A stretch of DNA of 64,000 nucleotides from Bathynomus jamesi (GCA_023014485.1 JAJOZX010000879.1:859501-923500), one strand, 5' to 3'. Counted from the stretch's first letter, positions 30,081 through 41,801 are shown. The notes: generated by a model from the letters alone, not told the origin. Program-made: numbers and translations.

Positions 30081-30300
30081 TCCTACTAATGTATAAGTTC
30101 ACTACTGTCATTTTTATCACAGTAATGAATTTTGTAATAAACTTTAAAATATGCTAATTTCATTAATTACCTTTAATTTTGTAAACTATTCTTTTTATTA
30201 TTATTATTATTATTGTTATTATTATTATTATCATTATTATTATTATTAGTAGTAGTAGTAGTAGTAGTATTATAAAGGAGCATTTATTTTTTACTCAATA
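30081..30300. other. Stretch without recognised gene, (TTA)n at 30,200-30,270
   Basis: An AT-rich stretch that may be the LINE-beta 3' UTR, ending in a TTA/AGT trinucleotide repeat. No gene. Confidence 0.4.
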
Positions 30301-30302
30301 TA

Positions 30303-31377
30303 CAGGGTGGTCCGAAAGTCCCTATCTATTTTGCTGAAATGATGATATTTCTATTTTATTTTCTACAGGCCATAGATGATGATAGAGGTTCAAGAACGTG
30401 TAATGGAAGCAACACTACGTATCCAAGGGAAGAAGTGCAAAAAATTCGAGAAAAATTCGAAAGAATAAATTTAAAAGAACAGGATCTGTTCATGGTGAAG
30501 CAAGATCTGGACGTCCAGGTATTTTTCAAGAAAATGTTGAATTGGTAAGAGATGCCTTTGAAACAAATCCTAGAATGTTAACTCGTACAGTAACATGAGT
30601 TACACGAAGATTATCCAAGACGAGCCGCCATGTGCACAGAATTTATTGAAAAAATTCATACCGAAAACTTATTAAACCACATTCTCTTCAGCGATGAGGC
30701 GACATTCAACACATAGGGAAAGGTTAATCGACATAATTGCCGTATCTGAGCTAGTAAAAAACCAACCGAGTTCTACGAATGGGAGAGATATTCTACTAAA
30801 GTTTATGTCTGGTTGGGTATGACAAGATCGAAGATTTACGGACCTTTTTTTCTTTGCAGAAGCTACGGTAACAGGGCCAATTTATCTTGGCATGCTTCAG
30901 CAGTTTCTTGAACCCCAACTTCGTTCAGATGGCATTCTCGACACTGTTGTCTTTCAGCATAATGCAGTTCCATGTCACTATGCAGACATTGTTCGGGCGT
31001 ACCTTGATGAGCTCTTACCAAATCGCTGGACTGAACGTGGTGGAAACAGGCCCTTGGCAGCACGATCTCCGGATTTAACACCATTAGACTTCTTTGCGTG
31101 GGGTTTTATAAAGTCTGAGGTTTACAAAACAAGAGTTACAGACCTGCAGGATCTGCGAACCTGCATTGTCGCGGCAGTCGCTAAAATAACCCCAAAGATG
31201 TCTAAGAATGTGTTTCGCAATGCAGTGGACAGATTCGAGATTTGCAAAGACGGTGCTCACGTCGAATCTTAGACCTAAGCTTTATAAATAAAATATACAT
31301 CTAATTATGTTACTACAGTTTTATCCTAAAATACTATTATTTCAGCAAAAATAGATAGGGACTTTTGGACCACCCTG
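30303..31377 (+). mobile_element. Tc1/mariner-type transposon, CAGGGTGGTCC family
   Basis: The terminal inverted repeats start CAGGGTGGTCCGAAAGTCCC and its near-complement at the right end, both ending in the block ATTTTGCTGAAAT. TA flanks both sides (30,301-30,302 and 31,378-31,379). Length 1,075 bp. It contains one transposase pseudogene. Confidence 0.9.
30339..31272 (+). pseudogene. Transposase of the CAGGGTGGTCC mariner, broken
   Basis: The N-terminal DNA-binding segment is open at 30,339-30,548 (EEVQKIREKFERINL), then a broken stretch with FSDEATF (about 30,690), and an intact C-terminal piece at 30,892-31,272 with AARSPDLTPLDFFAWGFIKS. The second catalytic Asp is represented by HNAVPCHY, altered from the usual DNAPxH. 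Several frameshifts in the middle. Non-functional. Confidence 0.8.
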
Positions 31378-31379
31378 TA

Positions 31380-31561
31380 CAATAAATCATCTAATTTAAG
31401 TTCCTGTAACATTTTGTAGACTTTATATTGTATTTCGGATTATTATTATTGCTATTATTATTTTTAGTTGTCTCTATTAATTAAATTATTATTACTTGCC
31501 ACTTTCACTATTTTTATGTACTAAATAAGTTAAATGCCATTAATTTTATATATTATTGTCA
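31380..31561. other. Short AT-rich stretch without recognised gene
   Basis: TTATTA repeats and other AT-rich sequence between the mariner and the composite inverted repeat. Confidence 0.4.
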
Positions 31562-31729
31562 ACTAAAGCCGGAATGTTCAGGCACAATACCATAAATACC
31601 TTTTTTGCCTTCTTTTCCGTTTACAAGAAAAAGTGCCTTTGTAGTCATAAAATGTCTAATTTGCCTTTTTTCCATTATTTTCTAGTATTATTCCATTAGA
31701 GTTCCAAAGCAGACCTATCACTTTCTGTT

Positions 31730-31735
31730 ATATAT

Positions 31736-31772
<37 letters not shown>
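31730..31772. repeat. (TA)n microsatellite
   Basis: About 20 TA units interrupted once, directly left of the F-family foldback. A similar run at 32,415-32,456 is on its other side. Confidence 0.95.
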
Positions 31773-31773
<1 letters not shown>

Positions 31774-31774
<1 letters not shown>

Positions 31775-32414
31775 GGGAATGAACTCAGAATGGTTCACTG
31801 AGGTTTTTTATGATACACACAGACCGTGCATGGAACAAGGAACTCTTCTAGGAAAATTAAATCCACTGTAGTCCGAATAAGTAATGGTAAATGACAAATA
31901 CTATAGTTTTTTTTCTTTTTCATGATGCTAGCTCGACGTGGGCAACGGGTCTGTGTATATCATAAAAAACCTCAGGGAACCATTCTGAGTTCATTCCCAT
32001 CATGAAACGGACATGTTATGTGCCTTGAAAAGTGGACGTTCAATTCTGCCAGTTGAGGTTTAAGTTTTGGTTTTTGGCTAAAAATATAATAGTTACCCCT
32101 TTTTCTTTGATGTATTCAATCTGACGTGAAGGCAGCGAGTCTTTTGCTTATATTGAGGTTCTAAATGTAACTGGGCTAGGCTGCTTTAAACCCTAGATCC
32201 TATCCCAAAGCTGGATCCTATCTGCTTTGCAGATAGCTGGTGAGGGAAGCTATATTTTTAGGACCTCTTTGCGAGTAACCCGTTGCCCACGTCGGGCTAG
32301 CATCATGAAAAAAAAAAACTACAGTATTTGTCATTTACCATCACTTATTCGGACTATAGTGGATTTAATTTTCCTAGAAGAGTTCCTTGTTCCATGCACG
32401 GTCTGTGTGTATCA
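31774..32414. repeat. F-family foldback repeat, copy between (TA)n runs
   Basis: The left arm 31,774-31,951 pairs with parts of the longer inverted right arm 31,952-32,414. Diagnostic blocks: CACAGACCGTGCATGGAACA, CGACGTGGGCAACGGGTCT, AGATAGCTGGTGAGGGAAGC and GAAAAGTGGACG. Same family at 45,845-48,500 and 60,464-61,304. No intact open frame of interest. The short predicted frames across it are chance readings of the repeat. Confidence 0.75.
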
Positions 32415-32456
<42 letters not shown>

Positions 32457-32460
<4 letters not shown>

Positions 32461-32720
32461 ATCGGTGGTATAGTGGTTAGCATCGCTGACTACGAATCCA
32501 TCGGCCCGGGTTCGAGACCCGGTGACGGCAGCCGGCTGTTCATTCTTCCATACAATAAAGAAAGTGGTTGGTAGATAAATGGGTACCGTAGGTGGCCTAG
32601 TGGTTAAGACGCTGGGCTGCTGGTGGGGCTGGTTCGGATTCCACGTTAAACTGTAGGTCTAAGGTGGAGTGAAAAGCTTGACCTTCGTCAGAATGAACAA
32701 TTCGGGCGGAAGCTAACCAA
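32457..32720 (+). mobile_element. tRNA-derived dimeric SINE, copy 2
   Basis: Module 1 (32,457-32,535) has box A TGGTATAGTGGTTAGCATCG and a perfect box B GGTTCGAGACC. Module 2 starts near 32,580 with GTGGCCTAGTGGTTAAGACG and GGTTCGGATTCCACG. The tail TCTAAGGTGGAGTGAAAAGC matches copy 1. It is inserted right after a (TA)n run. Confidence 0.85.
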
Positions 32721-33226
32721 AGGTTATGCACAAAAGAGACTGAGCGTGCATTTTTTTATGTGAAGAAGGGGCTAAGGGCGAACGCCCGCAAAAGTGACCC
32801 CTCCGCAGAAGAAGGAAAGAGTCTTTTTTTTTTTTAATATAAATTTTGAAAAGATTGTGTAGTGTTTAAGATACATGTATGTGTAGTGAGGTATAGAGGG
32901 AGAACTGTGTGTTTGAAAGAATACTGGACTGCTCACAGGGTAGATGAGACACGTAAAATCCGATTAGCTGAGGAGGACAGTGACAGGAGAAACGGGAGTT
33001 CCAGCACTCCCTGTCTCCTACCTAACGTCCCTCCCGGAGTACTTCCCTGGTCGATTGGTGTCTACAATCTCCTCTTTTCATAATAGTATTATTTTACATT
33101 AATAATTTTTTTAAATTTAAATCCTTATCATTATGGTGTAACGAACATTTTCATTACCTACAGTTTGGTTCACTATAATGGCGTTGTAATATGTATTATT
33201 CATACGTGTATAATGGTATTATTCTA
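32721..33226. other. Stretch without recognised gene
   Basis: Low-information sequence between the SINE and the mariner. A short open frame at 32,862-33,083 has no recognisable domain. Confidence 0.35.
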
Positions 33227-34627
33227 TGAAGGCCACTCAGTATATTTTGCTCCACCTTTTTTTTTTCTTTCCCAGTTTCCTTGTAAGTTCCAGAAATTTT
33301 GTATACAAGTAGTTACATACATACCTTTTTTACAAGTTTTTATTTTTCAACATAGTCTCCATCCTTTTCTACGGCTTTCCTCCACCTCGAAACAAGGGCC
33401 TTTATTCATTGCTGGTAAAAGTCCGCTGGGCTCCGCTGGAGCCACCTCTTAACCTCCTCAACAACCTCATCGTCACTCTGAAACTTTCTTCCATGAATAG
33501 CATCTTTCATTGGCCCAAACAAATGGAAGTCTGAAGGTGCCAGATCCGGGCTGTATGGAGGGTGGGATAATACACTCAGCCTAATACAGACAAGCGCATT
33601 TTTGTGATGGCCTCTCTTGTTTGCAAACTGTCGTGTGGTTTTGCGTTATCGTGCAAAAGAAGGACGTCTTCCAGTTTTCTCTCCGGTCGAACTCACTTTA
33701 TACGTCTCTGGAGTCTCTGTAGGGTAGCAATATATGCCTCTGAGTTGATTGTTTGTCCTTTCTTCATAATGTCCACCAGAATCACCCCTTTCATGTCCCA
33801 GAAGATGGTGGCCATAACCTTTCGTGCAGAGGGAGCCATTTTGAACTGTTTCTTGCGTGGAGAGTCTGCGTGATGCCACTCCATGGATTGGCGTTTTGTT
33901 TCAAGTTCAAAGTGGTGTACCCAAGTCTCATCCCCAGTCACAATTCGTGAAAGGAAGTCATCCCCTTCTGTCTCGTATCGAACCAACAAGTCAGAAGCAA
34001 TATTTTTTTCTTTGGGCTTTGTGATCTTCAGTCAGTTCGCGAGGAACAAACCGTGAACACACTTTTGAGTAACCCAGTTGCTGAATTATCGTATTCACAC
34101 TTCCTTCACTAATTCCTAGCTCCAGTGATAGCTCCTTGTATGCGACGCGCCGATTTGATCGAATGATGCTGTTAGCACGTTGCACAGTGTGAGATGTCAC
34201 AGCCGATGCCGGGCGACCGCTGCGTGGCTCATCATCGAGGCTGGCTCTCCCTCTCTCCGATGATCTCACACGTTTAGACCAGCGTCCAACTGTGCTTCGA
34301 TCAACAACAGCATCTCCGTAAACGCTTTGTAGACGTTTGTGAATATTTCCAACTGTTTCCTTCTTTGCGGTTAAGAACTCGATAACAGCTCTCTATTTAC
34401 TACGCACATCACTGTCAGACGCCATTTTTGAAACTGCGTTAACCATAGGTTTTATACAAGGGCGTTTAAAAGCGGTTTTATACAAGGAGGGGAGGTTCAA
34501 ACTGGAAAAAATCTGGTTATGTGAAGCGCAGAAAGTTCAAACTTACTGCCCAAAAGACATTTCAGCCACATAGCCTATTATTTAGTTAAGAAAAAAGGGT
34601 GGGGCAAAATATATTGAGTGCCCCTAG
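33227..34627 (-). mobile_element. Mariner transposon (1,401 bp)
   Basis: The terminal inverted repeats contain CACTCARTATATTTTGCYCC; TA flanks at 33,225-33,226 and 34,628-34,629. Its minus-strand transposase spans most of the element. Both ends follow the length and structure of mariner elements of the mauritiana/cecropia-like type; the subfamily is not determined. Confidence 0.9.
33646..34424 (-). pseudogene. Mariner transposase, frameshifted
   Basis: Begins about 34,424 (MASDSDVRSK) with an early stop codon. The helix-turn-helix region is at 34,269-33,991 (SVNTIIQQLGYSK, then the linker-like FVPRELTEDHKAQRKK). After a frameshift near 33,990 the catalytic domain reads at 33,989-33,693 with the first Asp motif TGDETWVHHF. 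The second Asp motif (LLHDNAKPH) is at about 33,660-33,630 in a changed frame, and the third, YSPDL-like, is damaged (YYPTLH). Many stops after that. Inactive. Confidence 0.85.
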
Positions 34628-34754
34628 TATATTAAACTTTAGTTTTGGAAATTAAATCATTGTTATTATGCGTAACTAATATTTGCATTACTTACTGCTT
34701 TGTTCACTAAGGGCGTTGTAATATGTATTATGCGTATATAAAGGTACTATTCTA

Positions 34755-35396
34755 CAGGGTGTTCGAAAAGTCCCGTCACCCCCTACAAAATGTACATATT
34801 GTAATACCAGTTTTATTTTTGTGTGATTAATTGAATTTATATGTGATTCATTGAATTTTTTTCTTTTCCAGGTATTAGAATTGTGTGAACAATGGTAGAC
34901 CAGTCCACTTACACTCTGGAGGAAAGGATAGTGATGAGCACATGGGCTCATGAAAGGTCACATACTGGCAAAACGACGCATGATATCCAGAATGATTTCA
35001 ACACAAGATTCAATAAGGCTGCACCACCAAACAAGACGGTATTACGCTGGGAGAAAAAGCTGTTTGAAACTGGCTCCATCAAGGACAGACCACGGTCGGG
35101 AAGACCAACAACGCGAGCAGAACAATGCGAAGGTGTGATTGCATCGGTGGTTCGTTCACCGAAAAAAATCACTTCGGAAACGATCACAAGAACATGCAGT
35201 CCCCCATGTCCACAATGAGAGATCACATGACAAAAGATCTCGGCATGAAACCATACCGCCCATCATTTGTTAATGAATTAAGCGATACTCGATTCTTGAT
35301 TAGTAAATGTATTTACTGTAATTAAAGTAATTGTTGCTAGTGACTTGTTTCTTAAATTACACCTACCACATATAAATACACCTTTCGAACACCCTG
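34755..35396 (+). mobile_element. Mariner-like element, internally deleted (CAGGGTGTTCG family)
   Basis: Ends CAGGGTGTTCGAAAAG and CTTTCGAACACCCTG, with TA at 34,753-34,754 and 35,397-35,398. Length 642 bp, about half of a full-length element. Only the N-terminal part of a transposase remains. Confidence 0.9.
34892..35270 (+). pseudogene. N-terminal part of a mariner-like transposase
   Basis: Frame 34,892-35,218 codes a helix-turn-helix DNA-binding domain (YTLEERIVMSTWAHE, FNKAAPPNKTVLRWEKKLFE, GSIKDRPRSGRPTTR). A frame change then gives a short MRDHMTKDLGMKPYRP segment, typical of the second helix-turn-helix linker. The catalytic domain has been lost by an internal deletion near 35,270. Confidence 0.75.
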
Positions 35397-35534
35397 TAGA
35401 TTAAATGCTTTTTGAAAGCAAATTTATAAATGCCTTTTGGGGGGGGGGGGGGTACTGCTTATTTTGAATGTTTATTTAGCCTATTTGCTGCCATTTTTAA
35501 AGGTTTTTAGTGCCTAAACATCCGGGCTCTAGTC

Positions 35535-36247
35535 ATAACAAATATCTAAAAATTGTAAAACTCTGTCACTTGTATTCTTTTTTGAATAAAAGCTTGAAGT
35601 TGTCGTTCTGCAAATATTCATACCGTATTTGAAAAGTGTATAAAACTTAATCCTATATTTATTTTTCTCTATTGTTTATCTACACTGTGTTCAAGGTTGT
35701 ATGGTGATTATCAATTTATTAATTTATTTATAAAGTAATTATCTTAACTAAGAGTTTGAATTAACGTCTAACTTTCGCTAGCTTATTTTTGTTACGTATT
35801 TGAATTAAAAGAAGTTAGCGCACTATAAACTAACATCGCGTTAACTTAATTACGTCCCAGTATTAGATTTTTGTATTTGGTGAGGATTTTTAATAGGATT
35901 CTTTATTGCCTATTATCACTTTATTTATTCTGAGATATTTGCTTATTTTGCTAACTCCTTAAAGCAGAAGCCGGCCGCAATAGGATTTTAGTATGTGTAC
36001 AATTAGTAATAACTAATTTCCCTTTTTATTATTGTTAGGGATAAGTATCTCCAATTAATTTGGAGGTTAAGTAACATCATTCATTCATAATTTCTGTTGG
36101 GTTCAAGGAGAAATTTGAATTAAATTTGACACGCTCAATCTGGGTAAACGTTATAGCTGTGTACTATCACAATCTATCTAAAGTTAATTCAATTTAAAAG
36201 CTTCCTAAAAGTAGCAGATTTTGATAGTTAAGAAATACCTATACGGA
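35535..36247. other. Stretch without recognised gene
   Basis: An AT-rich 700-bp stretch with no repeat or coding signature that I recognise. Confidence 0.4.
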
Positions 36248-36808
36248 CAAGGGCGGATCTAGAAGTGTGTGTGTGTGGGGGGAGGGGGGTCGGCGACGCC
36301 TGGACCCCCGCTCAATTTCTTGCACGTACTCTTTTTTTAAGTGTAAGTGCCCTATTTGAATGATGTATATACCTCTAAAAACAAACTTTGTTTTTGTAAA
36401 TAGATCATGGTTATTTTATTTTATTCAAATTCTATTTTGAGTCTTTATCCGCATACATTGTACTTCCAAATTTGTAATTGTAATGGTTTTCATAGGTGCC
36501 CTTAGTACTGGTGTAGCCATATCACTATTTTTATTTTCAACTTATTCTGATAGTTCTTTTAATTTTTAATCGGCAAGACATTTGTAATTGTTTGAAAAAT
36601 TTTCTGTGATAACTCTTGCACCCAAATTAGATTTTTATTTTATCATATTTGAATGAGATTGATCTAATAAAAAAAATATAATTGATCTTACACTCGCTTA
36701 TTAGTGGTCTGTTTTAAGAAAAATTTTTAGTACTGTGCCCTTTTTATTTTAGGGGTCCTCTTTTTTCTTTGGACCCCCCCCTTACTGAAATGCCTAGATC
36801 CGCCCTTG
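36248..36808. mobile_element. MITE with CAAGGGCGGATCTAG ends
   Basis: The left end CAAGGGCGGATCTAG and right end CTAGATCCGCCCTTG are perfect inverted repeats of 15 bp; ACGGA flanks both sides (36,243-36,247 and 36,809-36,813). Inside are a GT-rich run and GACCCCC blocks near both ends. No coding. Confidence 0.75.
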
Positions 36809-36813
36809 ACGGA

Positions 36814-37296
36814 CCAAAAAAAATTAATTGGTGAACCCATGGGCCTAGGCTTCACATTAATTACACAGCCACACAGGCCTACAATGGTTTTGGGGTCTGG
36901 CTAATTATGTGTCCAGCAGTAATTAATGCATGCTAAGTTCAGTTCAGATTTTTCGCAAAACGTCATACTGTTTTTTTTTCGTTTCGGAATGAAATATACA
37001 AAAATGATATCGCATTGTTCATCATGACAAAGTTCGAAACCACTCGTTACCCATATTTCTAGTATAATCTGTCATACTTGTATTTTGTATTGATAATCCT
37101 CTATTTTCTTCACTTTAATTGGGTTTTGTCTATTTTTTTATCACAATGTACACATTGAACAAGGTAAGGAAAAACGTGTTTTCCTTTTGCTTTTTTCCCT
37201 TACGTGATACAAGAAAATGGATGTCACTTTTGAAATTAGTGTAGTAAATTCATTATTTTTACATGCATATTGGACATTTTTTTAATGCGAAAAACC
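36814..37296. other. Stretch without recognised gene
   Basis: No repeat or gene recognised. The last 40 bp (ACTTTTTTCTACGTGAAGGT) match the outer flank of Penelope element 1 at 28,900-28,935 and are probably part of element 2. Confidence 0.35.
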
Positions 37297-37983
37297 ACTT
37301 TTTTCTACGTGAAGGTCAAAATATGAAAATAAAAACCCACTCTAATAGACAGAGTTTATTTCCACAGCAGTTTCGATGCCCACTGGCATCCTCCTCGGGT
37401 GGATACAGAAAAACGAATGAACCAAAACAAGAGGGAAAATCAGTCCAGGGACCGACCGTTAAGAAATTCGCACCTAGGTTAGATCCCGTTCTCCCGACAC
37501 CGGGAAGGGCATTTTCATTAAAGGGACCCGCTTATAAGTACATTCGCACAAATTTAAAACTATTTTCCTGTTCTAAACATACAGATTCTATTATTTTTTT
37601 ACATAATTATTACACTTATTATTAAATTTATTACATTTAATATTGCACTATTATTTATTACAGAAATTATAAATTTATTATTACATTGGTTATTACATTG
37701 TTGTTTATTATACAGAACTTATAAACCGAAAAACGAATGAAAAAGGCGAGAAGGAAACAATCCAGAGACCATTGAGAAATTCGCACCTAGGTCAGATACC
37801 GTTCTCCCGACACCGGAAGGGCATTTTATTACAGGGTCCCGCTTATAAGTACATTCGCACAAATTAAAACTATCTACTTGTTCTATACATACAGATTCTA
37901 ATATTTTGACATAATTACTGCATTTATTATTGCATTTACATTTTTTTTAACATTTATTATTATTATTACCTTTACCCTAATTA

Positions 37984-40354
37984 CACTGGCCAACAAAATG
38001 AAACGTTTTTTCCTCATCACAAACATGATCACACTTTTCTTAATGCATCTTTCGCGCTGATTCCGAATCTGGTTTTATTATGTTTCTAGCACGTATAGTT
38101 ATATAGATACACTAGTTTGATATTTTTAAGTTTTTGATATTGCTTAAGAAAATTTATGGATGTATAGATCACACTTAGGAATGCTAAACAACAAATACAT
38201 CATATACCTTATTCAATGTACTTATAAATAAAGAATATATACATTATTTTATTAAAAGCGCTGTGAGTGTGATTTCCTTTTGTAAATTTGGCCTGGATTG
38301 TCACGATACAGCATCCAACAATGGTCCGCCATCATGCTTTCATTCCAATATCCTTGGTAGCGCTTCTCCATCATCTGAATATCTTGATGGAAGCGCTCTC
38401 CTTGCTCGTCACTCACTGCACCAAGGTTTTCAGGAAAGAAATCTAAGTGGGAATGCAGGAAGTGAATTTTTAACGACATTCGACACTCCATTTCTTTGAA
38501 GGCATCAAGGAGGTTCTTGACTCCATCCTTATACGCAGGTGACTTGTTGCTTCCAGGAAAGTTTTCACATATCCATTTGAACGCCAGCCAAGCCTTCAAT
38601 TCCAGCGGACTTAGGACTTTTTCAAATTCAGTGTCATTCAAAACCTCCCTTATTTGTGGCCCAACAAAAATTCCTTCCTTCAATTTTGCTCCAGTAACCT
38701 TCGGAAATTTCCTTGAAAGGTATTGGAACCCTTCAGAATTGACTTTACCCATTGCTTTAACAAAATTCTTCATTAAACCAAGTTTAATGTGAAGAGGTGG
38801 CAGATAGATCTTTTGGGGATCCACTAAAGGGACAGACTGGACATTGCTTATCCCTGGGACATATGTATACCTAAGTGGCCAGTCACTTTTGGTGTAATGT
38901 TCTATAGTGGCGCGACTGTCCCACAGGCAAAGGAAACAACAAAATTTTGTGAATCCTGACTGCATACCCATAAGCATTCCTATAACTTTTAGATCTCCAC
39001 AAACATTCCATTGATGACTGTCGTATTTGACTGCCTTAAGTAGTATATCCATATTGTCATATGTCTCTTTTAGATGGACGGAATGGGCAATGGGGATGGA
39101 TGGCATTATATTACCATTATGCAAAAGAACTGCTTTCAGGCTTCTCTGCGACGAATCAATAAAGAGGCGCCACTCAGATGCCACATACGTCTGAGATATG
39201 GCTGTAAATAGTCCATTGATGTCATGGCAATAACAGAGAGGACCGTCTACTGAAAAGAATGCTGTTAATTCAAAATTCCGCTTTCGGTAGTAACTAATAC
39301 GAACATTGTTCTCAAGTAAATTGTTCTCCTTTAGTCTTGAGGCGAGAAGCTCTGATTTCTCTTTAGACAGCGATAAAGCGATAAGTCTCTAACAAGATCA
39401 TTCAACTGTCCTTGGGTTAACTTTTTAGGCTCTAAATGTCTACCTTCAAAAGTGTACTCTGGTTCTGTAGATGGTCCGGAAACGCCAGTTGCACCTTCAT
39501 CACTTTCCATGTCATCTATGATAGAATCTAGCCTATCACTTGGGGGAATTGGAATGGGCAATGTTTCATCATGTTTTACTGGTCTACGTGCTGAATCCAA
39601 GTTTGGATATACAATCTGGTGTTTGTTCTTGGCAGAAAACCCCATTAAGTTCACACTACAAAAATAACAGTCTTCATGATGATCTCTCGGCTCCCTCCAT
39701 ATCATGGGTATGGCAAATGGCATTGAAGCTTTCTTTTTGTTAAGCCAATCACGTAATCCATTTGAACAGCCAGAACAGATTTGATGTGGCGCCCATGGTT
39801 TATCTTGGTCACCTAGATGGCAACCAAAGTATAGCTTGTATATTTTCTTAATGTCGGTTGTAATACTTCGTCGCTGTGTTTTAGTTGTCAACTGGCCGCA
39901 TACGAAACAGAACTTGTCGGGGTCATTCTTACATTGTCGAGGCATGTTGACTGACCTGAGCAAACTATAAATTAAAAAAAATGTACACCAACTTGACACA
40001 ACAAGTTCTTGGACTGGACTGATCTTTTGACACACAAAGCACGGCGTTGTTGCCTGAATCACAATGCTGCTAGACGTAAAAGCTCACACCTGAAATACAT
40101 AAGATGTATAATTAAGATAATTGAAATAAATAAGATGAATAAACTAAAAAAACATAAAATAAACACAATCAAATGTTGAAATATTAGTATTTTGCCTATT
40201 TAAAATGGTTAAATCTGTGTAGTTATATATATGCCTTCATCTTGAAAACTATACGTGCTAGAAAAAAATCTGAATGCAGTTTTGGAATCAGCGTGAAAAA
40301 TGCTATCCAGCCACTACAAATTTTACTCTGATGAAAAATCTTTGTTGACCAGTG
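37984..40354 (-). mobile_element. CMC (CACTA-type) transposon A, nearly complete
   Basis: Ends CACTGGCCAACAAA and TTTGTTGACCAGTG, with TTA duplicated at 37,981-37,983 and 40,355-40,357. The other arm of the Penelope palindrome (about 42,100-42,115) provides an empty site that confirms a 3-bp duplication. CACTG ends and a 3-bp duplication fit the CMC (EnSpm/CACTA) group. The subterminal sequence GAATCNGCGTGAAAAATGC-like at 40,285-40,310 recurs in element C (57,555 onward). Confidence 0.85.
38252..39945 (-). pseudogene. CMC-type transposase A (one frameshift)
   Basis: Starts at MPRQCKNDPDKFCFVCGQL (39,945). The N-terminal zinc-binding region has CFVCG and CSGCSNGL, then DCYFCSVN. A frameshift near 39,370 separates it from the catalytic part, 39,300-38,252, which has FIDSSQRSLKAVLL with the first candidate Asp, VCGDLKVIGMLMGMQ with the second, CCFLCLWDSR with a CxxC and, near the end, SDEQGERFHQDI. 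The order D, GD, CxxC and (E/H) is as in CMC transposases. The length would be about 560 residues. An arthropod family commonly annotated as uncharacterised; related copies lie at 50,189, 51,300 and 56,078. Confidence 0.75.
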
Positions 40355-40671
40355 TTATTAAATTTATAATATTACCTTTATTATTACATCTGTTGCATTT
40401 ATATTTATTTCCACATTTATTACTTCCATTATTACATTTATATTTACGTTTATTATTCCTACATTTTACAAAAAAAAAAAAAAAAATCGAATGAACTAAA
40501 AGCGAGTAAGGAAACACTCCAGAGACCTTTTAGAAATTCACATTTAGGTTAGAACACGTTCCCGCGACTCCGTAAGGGATTTTTTGACCAAGAATCTCAT
40601 TAAAGGGTCTAACTTATAAGTACCTTCGCACAAATTAAAATTAGCTACTTTTTCTATACATACAGATTCTA

Positions 40672-41298
40672 TTATTTTTCTTTTGACATAATTATTACAT
40701 TTACTGTATAAAGTACCTTACTTGATTCCCAATCTATAGCATGATTATTTTGGCTGGCGTGATAAAAAATGGCATTATTAGTATTACAATTTCTGAAGGC
40801 ATATTTGTGTTCTTTAATACGGGTTTCAATATTTCTTCCAGTTTCTCCCACGTATACTAAATCACAACTTTTACAGGGAATGCTGTAGACGCAGGCTTGT
40901 TCCTGTTTTGCAACGTTATTCCTAACCAATTTACTTTTCACGGTAGACGAATATTTGAACGCCAAAGCAAACTTGAAATCTTTCGTCAACGGTTTTACTC
41001 TTTCTAAGCCGGCAATGTAAGGCAAACTCACATATTGTTTTTGGTTAACTGAAGGTTCCCGAGGGGCATAAAAAGATTTTCTGGCTTTAAAATACGCCTT
41101 TCTGATAAACCACTCAGGATATTTTAAATCCTTAAAAATGTTCCAAATCTTTGAATTTTCCTGGTCCAGCAAATGTGGGCTACAAATCCTGAGTGCTTTT
41201 AGAAACATGGAAGAAATAATTGAGCTTTTAACCCTTTCATCATGATATGAAAAATAATGAATGTACGAATTACAATGAGTAGGTTTTCTATAGCCCAC
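40672..41298 (-). pseudogene. Penelope-like reverse transcriptase end plus GIY-YIG endonuclease, left arm of element 2
   Basis: A 208-residue open frame truncated at the palindrome centre. YRKPTHCNSYIHYFSYHDERVK is the conserved end of Penelope reverse transcriptases (YRKPT-x-TxxYLHxxSxHP pattern). Then the linker (IWNIFKDLKYPEWFIRKAYFKA), CVYSIPCKSCDLVYVGETGR and NNHAIDWESSKVLY of the endonuclease. It lacks the catalytic palm and is inactive. Confidence 0.85.
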
Positions 41299-41801
41299 AT
41301 TTGCTGGACCCGGAAAATTTAAAGATTTGGAACATTTTTAAGGATTTAAAATATCCTGAGTGGTTTATCAGAAAGGCGTATTTTAAAGCCAGAAAATCTT
41401 TTTATGCCCTTCGGGAACCTTCAGTTAACCAAAAACAATATGTGAGTTTGCCTTACATTGACGGCTTAGAAAGAGTAAAACCGTTGACGAAAGATTTTAA
41501 GTTTGCTTTGGCGTTCAAATATTCGTCTACCGTGAAAAGTAAATTGGTTAGGAATAACGTTGCAAAACAGGAACAAGCCTGTGTCTACAGCATTCCCTGT
41601 AAAAGTTGTGATTTAGTATACGTGGGAGAAACTGGAAGAAATATTGAAACCCGTATTAAAGAACACAAATATGCCTTCAGAAGTTGTAATACTAATAATG
41701 CCATTTTTTATCACGCCAGCCAAAATAATCATGCTATAGATTGGGAATCAAGTAAGGTACTTTATACAGTAAATGTAATAATTATGGCAAAAGAAAAATA
41801 A
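41293..41801 (+). pseudogene. Penelope-like linker plus GIY-YIG endonuclease, right arm of element 2
   Basis: The inverted copy of the left arm, beginning at the segment corresponding to LDPENLKIWNIFKDLK and open through the endonuclease to 41,801. It is very similar to the left arm at the protein level (for example, APREP versus ALREP). The C-terminal continuation IIESVCIEKVDNFNLCEG follows in a shifted frame at 41,800-41,925. Confidence 0.85.

Larger units (their letters stand above)
31562..35534. mobile_element. Possible composite element bounded by a 24-bp inverted repeat
   Basis: ACTAAAGCCGGAATGTTCAG at 31,563 and its inverted relative at 35,511-35,534 (20 of 24 positions match, including GGCAC at the inner edge). 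The interior has a foldback repeat, a SINE and two mariners and no transposase of its own. Flanks do not give a convincing target duplication (TCA/CAT-like). It is either an old non-autonomous element that was later filled with insertions or a coincidence of two related ends. Confidence 0.4.

Noticed and set aside
37263..37625. Protein with FPQQFRCPLASSSGGY (also 26,505-26,763, 28,680-29,057, 42,607-42,795)
   Set aside because: These are chance frames in the conserved outer end of the Penelope element, appearing on either strand with different starts.
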